The notes under the pieces are model-generated. The model saw nothing but the letters and a program-made list of their open reading frames with translations. It made no database searches and was not told the DNA's origin. Shown piece by piece: positions 1 through 7,376 of a DNA stretch of 64,000 nucleotides. The position numbers and the translations under genes are program-made. The stretch lies in the NCBI GenBank assembly GCA_041397765.1, contig JAWKWA010000022.1, positions 1 through 64,000 of the forward strand, in the 5' to 3' direction. Within the stretch, counting starts at the first letter, position 1. Each line of letters starts with the position of its first letter. The DNA is from JAWKWA01 sp041397765 (lineage in GTDB: Bacteria; Pseudomonadota; Alphaproteobacteria; Rhizobiales; Hyphomicrobiaceae).

Positions 1-239
1 AAATCAAAATCTGCAACATGGCACGCAAAAAGTTTGTTGTAATCTGCTGCAAGGTTCGCTTCTCCTCGTACCCAGCGAGAATTTATGCTGGTGTCTGACC
101 AAATCACAACGACCGCTTTCGCATTCGAGATTTCTTGAAGAATTAGCGCATAAGAATCGTCGCGGGTATAGAGTGCGTTATCCCACCACACATGAAGACC
201 TTGTGAGCCTAGTAAGGAGGCCAGCTCCTCAGGAGCTAT
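1..239 (-). pseudogene. TIR-domain protein fragment, truncated by IS256 element
   Basis: Reading the minus strand from 239 down to the window start gives one open frame with the hallmarks of a bacterial TIR domain: a leucine-rich helix, then GLHVWWDNALYTRDDSY, then a helix leading into KAVVVIWSDTSINSRWVRGE. The VWWD strand followed by VVVIWS and SxW.RGE is the usual TIR_2 pattern. The N-terminal strand of the domain (normally an FISYS-like motif) is missing because the frame runs into the insertion sequence at about 231. The C-terminus lies beyond the window. Base composition is visibly lower in GC than the rest. TIR proteins of this type are often NADases or signalling proteins in anti-phage systems; that role is inference. 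The downstream part may still be expressed from an IS-borne promoter. Confidence 0.7.
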
Positions 240-1645
240 CGCCAGATCTTGGTGACGGCCTGAGGGCTCAGGCGGCCGCTTTGGGTTGATGGTCGGGGGA
301 ATGCACGACCTCCAGCCCGTCCTTGAACTTGGCACCCAGTATGACCTTCGGCAACTGGTTGTGGCCGTCGAGGCGGCGCCAGGATTTCTGCGCGGCATCG
401 ACCAGCTTGAAGACCATGGCGAGCGCCGTCGCGTTGGAGAGGCAGCCCTTCGCGCGGATGGTGCGGTGACGCACGGTGGCAAAGGTGCTTTCGATCGGGT
501 TCGACGTCCTCAGATGCTTCCAGTGCTCGGCCGGGAAATCGTAGAAGGCGAGCAGCGCGTCGCGATCCTTGGCGAGGCAATTGGCGGCTTTCTCGTATTT
601 CAGCCGGTAGCTCTCGATGAAGGCGTCGAAGGCCAACTCGGCGTCGGCCCTCGTCTCGGCCATCCAGATCTCCTGGAGTGAGCGCTTGGCTTTCGGCTGC
701 TGGCTCATCGGCAGTTTGTTCAAGACGTTCGCCGTCTTGTGCACCCAGCACCGTTGCTCCCGGCATGTTGGCCAGATCTCGCCGAGCGCCTTCCAGAAGC
801 CGAGCGCGCCGTCGGCCGTGGCGAGTTTCGGTGGAGTAGTGAGGCCGCGGTGTTTGAGATCGAGCAGCAGCTCGCGCCAGTCCTGCGCGCTCTCGCGTGC
901 CCCATCCGTGAAGCCGATCAGCTCCTTCCTGCCCTCTGGCGTCGCGCCGATCAGCACGAGGATGCACTGCTTCTCGTCCTCCAGCCTCGCCTGAAGATAG
1001 ATGCCATCCGCCCAGACGTAGACGTAGCGCCGGGCCGACAGGTCGCGCCGTCTCCAGCGGCTGTGCTCGTCGGTCCAGAACTCCTTCAGTCGTGCGATTG
1101 TCGACGCTGACAGTCCTGGAGCATCCTTGCCAAGCAAGGCGGCGAGCGCCTCGGCGAAGTCGCCGGTCGAAATGCCCTTGAGGTAGAGAATGGGCAAGAG
1201 CACCTCCAGGCTCTTCGAGCGCCGGGCGTAGGGCGGCAGGATCGTCGGCGTGAAGCGGATGCGCTCTGGTGCATCGGCGGCCGCCCCGCGATCGCGAACG
1301 CGAGGCTGGCGCACCGGGACGGGGCCGATGCCGGTCATCACGTCGCGCTCGGGGAGGTGACCGTGGCGCACCAGGCGCTGGCGCCCCTCCTCGGTCCTGA
1401 GGTCTGAATGCTTGCTGAGAAACTCGGCGACCTCGGCCTCGACCGCCTGCGCCAGCAGGGCACGCGCACCACTGCGCAAGATCTCTGTGAGCGGATCCTC
1501 GAAGGATCCTGGCTGAACCAGCTTCGTCACGTTATCGTTAGTCACGGCATATCGCTCCTTCGGTGGAGAAGTGAGGTCGTCAAGCAACCCCACGATATGC
1601 CGCCTTCACCGATTCAAGCCGTCACCAACTCCCGCGCATAGCTCC
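232..1645 (-). mobile_element. IS256-family insertion sequence
   Basis: The element contains one transposase gene bounded by imperfect terminal inverted repeats. The inner match is TTGGTGACGGCCTGA (249-263) against the reverse complement of 1614-1628, 14 of 15 bases. An outer match, GGAGCTAT (232-239), is found inverted at 1638-1645. The exact tips are uncertain. I see no convincing target-site duplication; the best candidate is AGCTCCTCAGG at 223-233 against AGCTCCCCAGG at 1640-1650, with one mismatch. Left of the element the DNA is lower in GC and encodes a TIR fragment; right of it is ordinary high-GC chromosome that does not carry the missing half of that gene. Confidence 0.75.
268..1545 (-). 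CDS. IS256-family transposase
   Basis: DDE transposase of the IS256/mutator family, 425 aa, the normal length for the family. Visible motifs are the first catalytic Asp in VWADGIYL, the second in TADGALGFWKAL, the C/D(2)H-like CWVHKTANVL region, and the catalytic Glu in TSNPIESTFATVRHR. I chose the GTG start at 1545 because it is preceded by AAGGAG at good spacing; the frame stays open to an upstream GTG at 1593 with no such site. The gene appears intact and fills almost the whole element. It moves its own IS by a copy-out/paste-in mechanism in this family. Confidence 0.92.
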   Translation of the reverse strand: MTNDNVTKLVQPGSFEDPLTEILRSGARALLAQAVEAEVAEFLSKHSDLRTEEGRQRLVRHGHLPERDVMTGIGPVPVRQPRVRDRGAAADAPERIRFTPTILPPYARRSKSLEVLLPILYLKGISTGDFAEALAALLGKDAPGLSASTIARLKEFWTDEHSRWRRRDLSARRYVYVWADGIYLQARLEDEKQCILVLIGATPEGRKELIGFTDGARESAQDWRELLLDLKHRGLTTPPKLATADGALGFWKALGEIWPTCREQRCWVHKTANVLNKLPMSQQPKAKRSLQEIWMAETRADAELAFDAFIESYRLKYEKAANCLAKDRDALLAFYDFPAEHWKHLRTSNPIESTFATVRHRTIRAKGCLSNATALAMVFKLVDAAQKSWRRLDGHNQLPKVILGAKFKDGLEVVHSPDHQPKAAA

Positions 1646-2036
1646 CCAGGGCGCCGCGATGGCGAGCGGCGGATCGGCAGCACGACGCATCGAGGGGGCA
1701 ACGGAAGTCGCAAAGAGCTACTCCCCGGCGGCCCCGCCGGGGAGTAGAGTGCGGCAGTTGGGGTATTCCCCGGGGATATAATCGGCGCGATGGCCGGGCA
1801 TCCGGCAATTGTCCGCATTGGGGATATCGGCACGGCGAAAGGCGGACATCTCGTCCCTTCGGAGAAGGGATGCATTGGCCGGTCGGCGATTGCCGGTGGG
1901 CGGCATCGGGCCGCATGGGGTCGCCTGGTCCGGCGGGGCATGCTCGAACGATCGCGGCGAAATCCGCCAGCGACCGCCGCATCGGGCCGACCGCCAACGG
2001 CGAATTTTCGCCTTCGATGCAAGGAGAGCGCCCGAC
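1646..2036. other. Intergenic region upstream of the LuxR regulator
   Basis: No gene recognised. It holds a perfect 14-bp inverted repeat with a 2-base centre (1718-1747) and, just downstream, a TATAAT hexamer at 1777-1782 that could be a -10 element, although no good -35 lies at 16-18 bp. The small palindrome TCCCCGGGGA sits between them at 1766-1775. Confidence 0.5.
1718..1747. repeat. Perfect 14-bp inverted repeat (strong hairpin)
   Basis: CTACTCCCCGGCGG is followed after two bases by its exact reverse complement. It lies between the IS element and the LuxR-family regulator, upstream of a possible -10 box. It has no T-tract, so it is not a clear intrinsic terminator; it could be an operator or an RNA hairpin. 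Confidence 0.6.
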
Positions 2037-2813
2037 ATGGCCGGACAGACGACGGCGTCGGCGAGAGCCGCGTTGCCAGAGGCCGAGAGCGAGAACGCCT
2101 CTGGCGCGGCAGAGACGCGGAATCTGCGTGTGCTGCTCGCCGACGACCATGTGCTGTTCCGCAAAGGCTTCCGCCTGCTGCTGCAGCAGATTTTCCCTGG
2201 CACGAGTGTCGTCGAGGCCGGCGATGCCGAGGAGGCCCTCGCCGTGCTCGGCTCGGACGGCGCCATCTCCCTCGTCTTTCTCGATCTCGCCATGCCGGGC
2301 ATGACCGGTGCGGATGCCGTCCGCCGCTTCGTCGGCCATTCGGCCGCCGTGCCCGTGGTAATCCTGTCGGGCGCTTTCGACCCTGCCGAGATCCTCGCCC
2401 ATATCGATGCGGGCGCGCGGGGCTTCCTGCCGAAGGGATCGACCGAGAGCGTGCTCGGCCATGTCGTGCCCCTGGTGCTGTCGGGCGAGATCTATGTGCC
2501 GGCCTACGCTTTCGGCCATGGCGGTACCCTGGCGCGCCCCGGCCCGGGCGATCCGCTCGCCGGGCTTGCCGCGGACAATCCTCTCCAGCAGCTCACGGCG
2601 CGGCAGCTCGACACGCTCGCTCGCATGGTCGAAGGGCTTTCGAACAAGGAGATCGCGCGCGAGCTCGGCGTGCTCGAAAGCACCGTCAAGGCGCATGTCC
2701 GCGTCATCCTCGGCAAGCTCGACGTGCAGAACCGCACCCAGGCGGTCCTGAAGGCGCAGGCGCTCGGCTGGACGCCGGCGCGGGCACGAAGCACTCAGCC
2801 ACCGCGCGACTGA
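2037..2813 (+). CDS. LuxR/NarL-family response regulator
   Basis: Two-component response regulator of 258 aa. The receiver domain (about residues 30-145) has the acidic pair in LLADDHVLFRKGF, the phospho-acceptor Asp83 in FLDLAMPG, and Lys in GFLPKGS. The LuxR-type helix-turn-helix (about 190-245) carries LTARQLDTLARMVEGLSNKE and the recognition helix in STVKAHVRVILGKL. The start at 2037 is preceded by AAGGAG; the frame is open further upstream without a site. The gene converges on the hybrid kinase gene and overlaps its 3' end by 19 bp, so that kinase is the likely partner. Target genes are unknown. Confidence 0.9.
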   Translation: MAGQTTASARAALPEAESENASGAAETRNLRVLLADDHVLFRKGFRLLLQQIFPGTSVVEAGDAEEALAVLGSDGAISLVFLDLAMPGMTGADAVRRFVGHSAAVPVVILSGAFDPAEILAHIDAGARGFLPKGSTESVLGHVVPLVLSGEIYVPAYAFGHGGTLARPGPGDPLAGLAADNPLQQLTARQLDTLARMVEGLSNKEIARELGVLESTVKAHVRVILGKLDVQNRTQAVLKAQALGWTPARARSTQPPRD

Positions 2814-4324
2814 CGTGCCGCCAGCACCGCGCTGGCGATCGTGTTGATCAACCGCTCCGGCTCGATCGGCTTGTGCAGAACCACGATGTCGCCGTCCTGC
2901 CGCCTGAGATCCTCGCCCGCTGCGATCTCGCCGGTCAGCAGGAATGCGATCACCGGATGGTCATAGCAGCGCCTGACGCCGTCGATGGCGGAGAGCCCCG
3001 TCTTGTGATCGGCGAGGCGGTAGTCGGCGATCACCGCATCGAGCCCCGGGGCGGCGTCCGGCAGTTTCGCCAGGATCTCCGCAGCGTTTGCCGCCGCAAC
3101 GACATGGCAATCGCAGGCCTCGAGAAACGCACCGAGCGCGCGCAGTTGCACCGGCTCGTCCTCGATGATGGCGATGCTGCGGCCCGCGAGCACGCCGCTG
3201 CCGCTCACCGGGGCTTCGGCGGCAAGCGTCTCGCTACGCTCGGCGAGCGGCACCGTCACCGAGAACTGCGAGCCCTTGCCCGGCGTCGAGCGCAGCGACA
3301 GCCCGGTTCCCAGAAGCGCCGACAGGCGGCGCACGATGGCGAGGCCGAGACCGAGACCGTGCCGACGGTCGCGCTGCGGATTGCCGACCTGGTAGAACTC
3401 GTCGAACACCGCGGCCTGATGCTCCGGCGCGATGCCGATGCCGGTGTCGCAAACGTCGATACGCAGCATGCGGCCGCGCCGCCGGCAGCCGACCAGCACC
3501 CGACCCGACTCGGTGTAGCGCAGCGCATTCGAGACCAGATTGTGCAGGATGCTCGAGAGCATCGCCGGATCGCTCCGCACGAAGGCGCTGGAGGCGACGA
3601 TGCGCAGGCTGACGCCCTTCTCGGCCGCGGCCGCCCGGAAGCTCGTCTCGAGCGCATCGAGGAGATCGATGAGGGCGAAGTCGCGGCGCCGCGGCTCCAC
3701 TGCGCCCGCATCGAGACGGGAAATGTCGAGAAGCGCGCCGAGCAGCTCGTCGGTGTGCTGCAGGCATGACCGGATGTCGCCGAGCAGATCGCTCTGGGCG
3801 CGGCTCGGACGCGTGCGGTCGAGCGTTCCGACATACATCGAGATCGCCTGCAACGGCTGTCTCAGATCGTGGCTGACGGTGGCGAGGAAGCGCGACTTGG
3901 TGAGGTTGGCCCGCTCTGCCTCCGCCTTGGCGACGCGCAGCGCATCCTCCGCCGTCTTGCGCTCGGTGATGTCGCGCACACTGGTGCGGAAACCGAAGCG
4001 CCGGCCCTGGCGATCGACGATCGGCTGCCAGGAGATCGCTCCCCAGCCGAAGGTGCCATCCTTGCGGCGGATCGAGAACTCGACGTCGTTGCCGCTGCTT
4101 CCCCCGCCCGCCGATGCCATCAGCGCCCGCATCTGCTCGCGGTGCGGCGGCGCGATGATCGCCAGCGGATAGTCCGGCATGGCGAGACAATCCCCGAGCG
4201 AATAGCCGGTCATGCGCTCGACCGCCGGGTTGATCCAGCGCGGTCGCCCGTCCGCGTCGAACCAGGTCTCCCCGTCATAGGTGAAATTGGCAATGGTCTC
4301 GAATAGGTGCTCGAGGTCGCGCAT
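2795..4324 (-). CDS. PAS-domain hybrid sensor histidine kinase
   Basis: Soluble sensor kinase of about 509 aa with no transmembrane segment. Domains in order: PAS/PAC (about 1-120, ending DITERKTAEDAL), HisKA with the phospho-accepting His in SRFLATVSHDLRQPLQA (about residue 152), HATPase_c with the N box (HNLVSNALRYTESG), G1 (DTGIGI) and G2 (HGLGLGLAIV), and a C-terminal receiver with the acceptor Asp in VIADYRL and Lys in VLHKPIEP. The HDLRQPLQA variant is typical of orphan hybrid kinases of Proteobacteria. An in-frame upstream start at 4360 is possible. It probably phosphorylates the convergent LuxR regulator; its input signal, sensed in the cytoplasm, is unknown. Confidence 0.88.
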   Translation of the reverse strand: MRDLEHLFETIANFTYDGETWFDADGRPRWINPAVERMTGYSLGDCLAMPDYPLAIIAPPHREQMRALMASAGGGSSGNDVEFSIRRKDGTFGWGAISWQPIVDRQGRRFGFRTSVRDITERKTAEDALRVAKAEAERANLTKSRFLATVSHDLRQPLQAISMYVGTLDRTRPSRAQSDLLGDIRSCLQHTDELLGALLDISRLDAGAVEPRRRDFALIDLLDALETSFRAAAAEKGVSLRIVASSAFVRSDPAMLSSILHNLVSNALRYTESGRVLVGCRRRGRMLRIDVCDTGIGIAPEHQAAVFDEFYQVGNPQRDRRHGLGLGLAIVRRLSALLGTGLSLRSTPGKGSQFSVTVPLAERSETLAAEAPVSGSGVLAGRSIAIIEDEPVQLRALGAFLEACDCHVVAAANAAEILAKLPDAAPGLDAVIADYRLADHKTGLSAIDGVRRCYDHPVIAFLLTGEIAAGEDLRRQDGDIVVLHKPIEPERLINTIASAVLAARQSRGG

Positions 4325-4387
4325 CGGCCGATTTCGAGGTCTGCCGCCGCGCCTTGTCAAGCGTTGCCGTATCGATGGAAACTCGTG

Positions 4388-5554
4388 CTACCGGTGGTAG
4401 CGCAACGGCACGCTCTTCAGCCCGACCATCCAATAGGCGGCGCTCGGCGCGCCGAGCTGCTCGGCGACATCCTCCGCCGATTGCGCGAGCGCGCCGTCCT
4501 GCCCGACCAGCGTGACGACGTCGCCGACGCCCGGGCTCGCCACGCCCGACAGGTCGATCACCGAGTATTCCGCGCTGACGCCGAGGACCGGGCAGCGCAC
4601 GCCGCCGCACAGCATGGTCGCGGTCCGGCCGGCCGGTGCCGGCCGATAGCCGTTGTCCATGCCAAGGAGGATGGTCCCGACCGTCCGCTCCGCGTCGATG
4701 CCGCCCGCCGGCGATCCGTAGAGATCGTCGCCCTTGCGCCGCCGGCCGATATGGATGATGCGGGCCCGAACCGCCGTGAGTGCCTTGCGGAAGCCGAGAT
4801 CCTCGGCCCGTCCGCCGCCGATCGGGAAGAGGCCGAACACGAGATGGCCGGGTGCGATGGTGTTGAGGGGGTCGGGGAAGTCGCGCGCCATCACCGAGCT
4901 CGCCGCTCCCTGGGCATAGGGAATGCGGATGCCATGCTCGGCCTCGATGGCGGCGACGAGCCCGGCGAATGCCGCCATGCGCCGCCGCGACCAGCTCTCG
5001 CCGGCGCCGTCGCTGAAGGGGATGTGCGTGTAGATGCCTTCGAGCTCGAGCCCCCTGGTCTTCAGGATCGCCCGGGCGAGCTCGGCCGCTTCGTCGAGCC
5101 GGACACCGAGACGCCCGAGCCCGGCATCGACCTTCATGTGCACCGGGATCGTCCGCCCCGAGGCTCTCGCCAGCGCGGCGACGGCGGCGACGCCCTCGCC
5201 GTCATAGACGGTCGGCGTCAGCCGGTGCTCGAGGAGATAGGCGTTGCCGCCGGGAAGCTGCGCGCCATAGATGAGAATCGGCAGCTCGACGCCCGCCCGC
5301 CTCGCGGCGACCGCGTCGTCAACATTGGCGGTGGCAAGACCATCCACCCCGCATTCGGCCATGTGGCGGGCGACCGCGACGATACCGTGACCATAGGCGT
5401 TGGCCTTCACCGGCGCGAGGATGCGCACCGGCCGCCCGGCCCGCGCGCGCAGGAGCGCCAGATTGTGCGGAATCGCCGAAAGATCGACATCGGCCCAGAG
5501 CGGCCGGGCGAGCGCGTGGGCGTCCTCGGCCCCGCCCGTCAGGGTCGCCGTCAT
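4388..5554 (-). CDS. alr: Alanine racemase
   Basis: PLP-dependent fold-type III racemase of 388 aa, normal for the family, interconverting L- and D-alanine for peptidoglycan. The PLP lysine is Lys50 in LAPVKANAYGHG. The second catalytic base is probably the Tyr in GDDLYGSPAG, followed by the LGMDNGYRP segment that replaces the more usual GYADGYPR. The ATG at 5554 overlaps the stop of the upstream dioxygenase gene as ATGA, so the two are translationally coupled. Because of that partner, the natural substrate could be an amino acid other than alanine; the sequence does not decide this. Confidence 0.88.
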   Translation of the reverse strand: MTATLTGGAEDAHALARPLWADVDLSAIPHNLALLRARAGRPVRILAPVKANAYGHGIVAVARHMAECGVDGLATANVDDAVAARRAGVELPILIYGAQLPGGNAYLLEHRLTPTVYDGEGVAAVAALARASGRTIPVHMKVDAGLGRLGVRLDEAAELARAILKTRGLELEGIYTHIPFSDGAGESWSRRRMAAFAGLVAAIEAEHGIRIPYAQGAASSVMARDFPDPLNTIAPGHLVFGLFPIGGGRAEDLGFRKALTAVRARIIHIGRRRKGDDLYGSPAGGIDAERTVGTILLGMDNGYRPAPAGRTATMLCGGVRCPVLGVSAEYSVIDLSGVASPGVGDVVTLVGQDGALAQSAEDVAEQLGAPSAAYWMVGLKSVPLRYHR

Positions 5555-6342
5555 GCTGCAAGGCCCGTCAGGCAATCCTCGCCGAGCGGCACGATCGCGG
5601 GCACGTCCTTGTCGTCGGGCACGATATGGGCCGCGCGTACGCTGCGGCTCGTCGCCTTGTTCGACATGGCATTGTAGGTGAGCGTGATGAGCCGCCGCGA
5701 CCATGGCGAGAGATTGGCGCCCGAGCCGTGCAACGTGTTGACGTTCATGAAATTGACCGAGCCGGCCGGCCCCGTCGGCACCTCGATGCCGGCGCGCTTC
5801 ACCTCAGCCTCGATGACCTCGCGGGTCGTGTAGCGGAAGGCATAGGAGGTGCCCTGCGCGGTATGCTCGGGCATGTCGGAGCTGACCGCATGGGAGCCCG
5901 GCACCAGCATCAGCGGCCCGTTGAGGTGGGAGATGTCGTCGAGGAAGATGAGCGCGTTGACCATGCGCGGCTCGGGGATGTGGTCGTCCTTCAGATAGGC
6001 GGGATAGTCCTGGTGCCAGAACCAGATATCGCCGTTGAAGGCGGCCTTGCAATTGATGCCCATCTGCCAGGCATAGACCGGCTCGCCGAGCAGGCGCTCC
6101 ACGGCCGCGACGAGCTTTGGATGGCGGACGAGACGGGCGAACACATCGTTCCAGAGCTGGGCGTTGACGATGGTGCGGGGCGTCACGCCGTCCTTCTCGC
6201 GGATGATGCGCTTGTCGTCGCGCGGAGCGGCGATGATGCGGTCGACCTCGTCGTTCAGCACCTTCATCTCGGCGGCGCTGAGGAGCTGCGGCCGGAAGAC
6301 GAATCCCCGCTCCTCGTATTCGCGCTTGAACTCGTCCGTCAT
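5551..6342 (-). CDS. Phytanoyl-CoA dioxygenase (PhyH) family Fe(II)/2-oxoglutarate hydroxylase
   Basis: Putative 2-oxoglutarate-dependent hydroxylase of 263 aa. The facial triad is visible as H110 and D112 in IWFWHQDYPAYLKDD and H205 in NTLHGSGAN, with Arg216 in SPWSRRLITLTYN placed to bind 2-oxoglutarate. The WHQD-Y motif and following hydrophobic strand resemble ectoine hydroxylase and related amino-acid hydroxylases, which makes a small amino-acid-like substrate plausible. The start at 6342 follows GAGGGAGG; a longer frame to 6378 lacks a site. It is coupled to alr by a 4-bp overlap and lies 155 bp downstream of nadC on the same strand. No ectoine synthesis genes are present here. Confidence 0.82.
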   Translation of the reverse strand: MTDEFKREYEERGFVFRPQLLSAAEMKVLNDEVDRIIAAPRDDKRIIREKDGVTPRTIVNAQLWNDVFARLVRHPKLVAAVERLLGEPVYAWQMGINCKAAFNGDIWFWHQDYPAYLKDDHIPEPRMVNALIFLDDISHLNGPLMLVPGSHAVSSDMPEHTAQGTSYAFRYTTREVIEAEVKRAGIEVPTGPAGSVNFMNVNTLHGSGANLSPWSRRLITLTYNAMSNKATSRSVRAAHIVPDDKDVPAIVPLGEDCLTGLAA

Positions 6343-6497
6343 GGCGTCCTCCCTCGACGTCCCGTGCCCTTGCACCAAGATCTACCACGGGCCTCGTTCG
6401 AGGACACCGGCGGGACAGTCGCGCCCGCACTGCCGCCCGAGCATGGCAGCCCCGGCGGCGGGCTTAAGGACCTGTCGCCGGTCACGGGCGCGATGGC

Positions 6498-7376
6498 TCA
6501 GTCGAAATCGAGACCGATATCGAGCGTCGGCGCCGAATGGGTGAGCCGGCCGACCGAGATCAGGTCGACGCCCGCCTCCGCGATCGCCCTCACGGTGTCG
6601 AGGCCGACGCCGCCCGAGGCCTCCGTCGTCATCCGTCCGCCGATCCGGCCGACCGCCTCGGCGAGCATCGCCGGCGCCATGTTGTCGAGCAGAACCGCAT
6701 CGACGGGATCGGCGAGCACCTCGTCGAGCTGGTCGAGCGTGTCGACCTCGATCTCGACCTTGACCATGTGGCCGGCATGGGCGCGCACCGCCGCGATCGC
6801 CGCACGGACGCCGCCCGCGGCGCGGATGTGGTTGTCCTTGATGAGCACCGCATCATAGAGGCCGAAGCGGTGGTTGAGACCGCCGCCGGCGCGCACGGCG
6901 TATTTCTCGAAGATGCGCAGGCCCGGCGTCGTCTTGCGCGTGCAGACGATCCGTGCGCCGGTGCCCGCGACCGCCTCGACATAACGGCCGGTCAGCGTGG
7001 CGATCCCCGAGAGATGACCGAGGAAGTTGAGCGCGACCCGCTCGCCGGTGAGCAGGGCGCGCGCCGGTCCTTCGATCGAGGCGATGACGCCACGGGCCGC
7101 AACCGGGCAGGCGTCCCTGGTCCGCACGCGAAAGGCGACCTCGCCGGACAGCGCCCTGAACGCGGCTTCCGCCAATGCGAGGCCGGCGACGATGCCCTCC
7201 CCGCGGGCGACGAGGCGGCCGGATGCGCGCTGGCCGGGCGCGAATATCGCATCCGTCGTCAGGTCGCCGGCGATGCCGAGATCTTCCGCGAGCGCGGCTT
7301 CGACCGCCTTCCCGACCGCCCACGGCGGCAACACCCGATCGAAGGCCCGGCCGCCCGGCTGCTTGCGCTTCGTCAC
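6498..7376 (-). CDS. nadC: Nicotinate-nucleotide pyrophosphorylase (carboxylating)
   Basis: Quinolinate phosphoribosyltransferase, 292 aa, converting quinolinate and PRPP to nicotinate mononucleotide in de novo NAD synthesis. Recognisable segments are AEDLGIAGDLTTDAIF near the N-terminus, LNFLGHLSGIATLTGRYV, CTRKTTPGLR, GGLNHRFGLYDAVLIKDNH and the VEIEVDTLDQ and TEASGGVGLDTV active-site strands. The start is a GTG at 7376 that overlaps the nadB stop as GTGA; a longer open frame upstream is only a shadow of nadB. It is the last gene of the nadABC operon. Confidence 0.96.
   Translation of the reverse strand: MTKRKQPGGRAFDRVLPPWAVGKAVEAALAEDLGIAGDLTTDAIFAPGQRASGRLVARGEGIVAGLALAEAAFRALSGEVAFRVRTRDACPVAARGVIASIEGPARALLTGERVALNFLGHLSGIATLTGRYVEAVAGTGARIVCTRKTTPGLRIFEKYAVRAGGGLNHRFGLYDAVLIKDNHIRAAGGVRAAIAAVRAHAGHMVKVEIEVDTLDQLDEVLADPVDAVLLDNMAPAMLAEAVGRIGGRMTTEASGGVGLDTVRAIAEAGVDLISVGRLTHSAPTLDIGLDFD

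Noticed and set aside
223..1650. 11-bp target-site duplication of the IS (223-233 and 1640-1650)
   Set aside because: One mismatch, and the same bases also match as inverted repeats, so a true duplication cannot be claimed.
1790..3769. Long plus-strand open frame over the regulator and kinase genes
   Set aside because: It is a shadow frame: Arg/Pro/Ala-rich with no domain, and it overlaps two genes with clear motifs.
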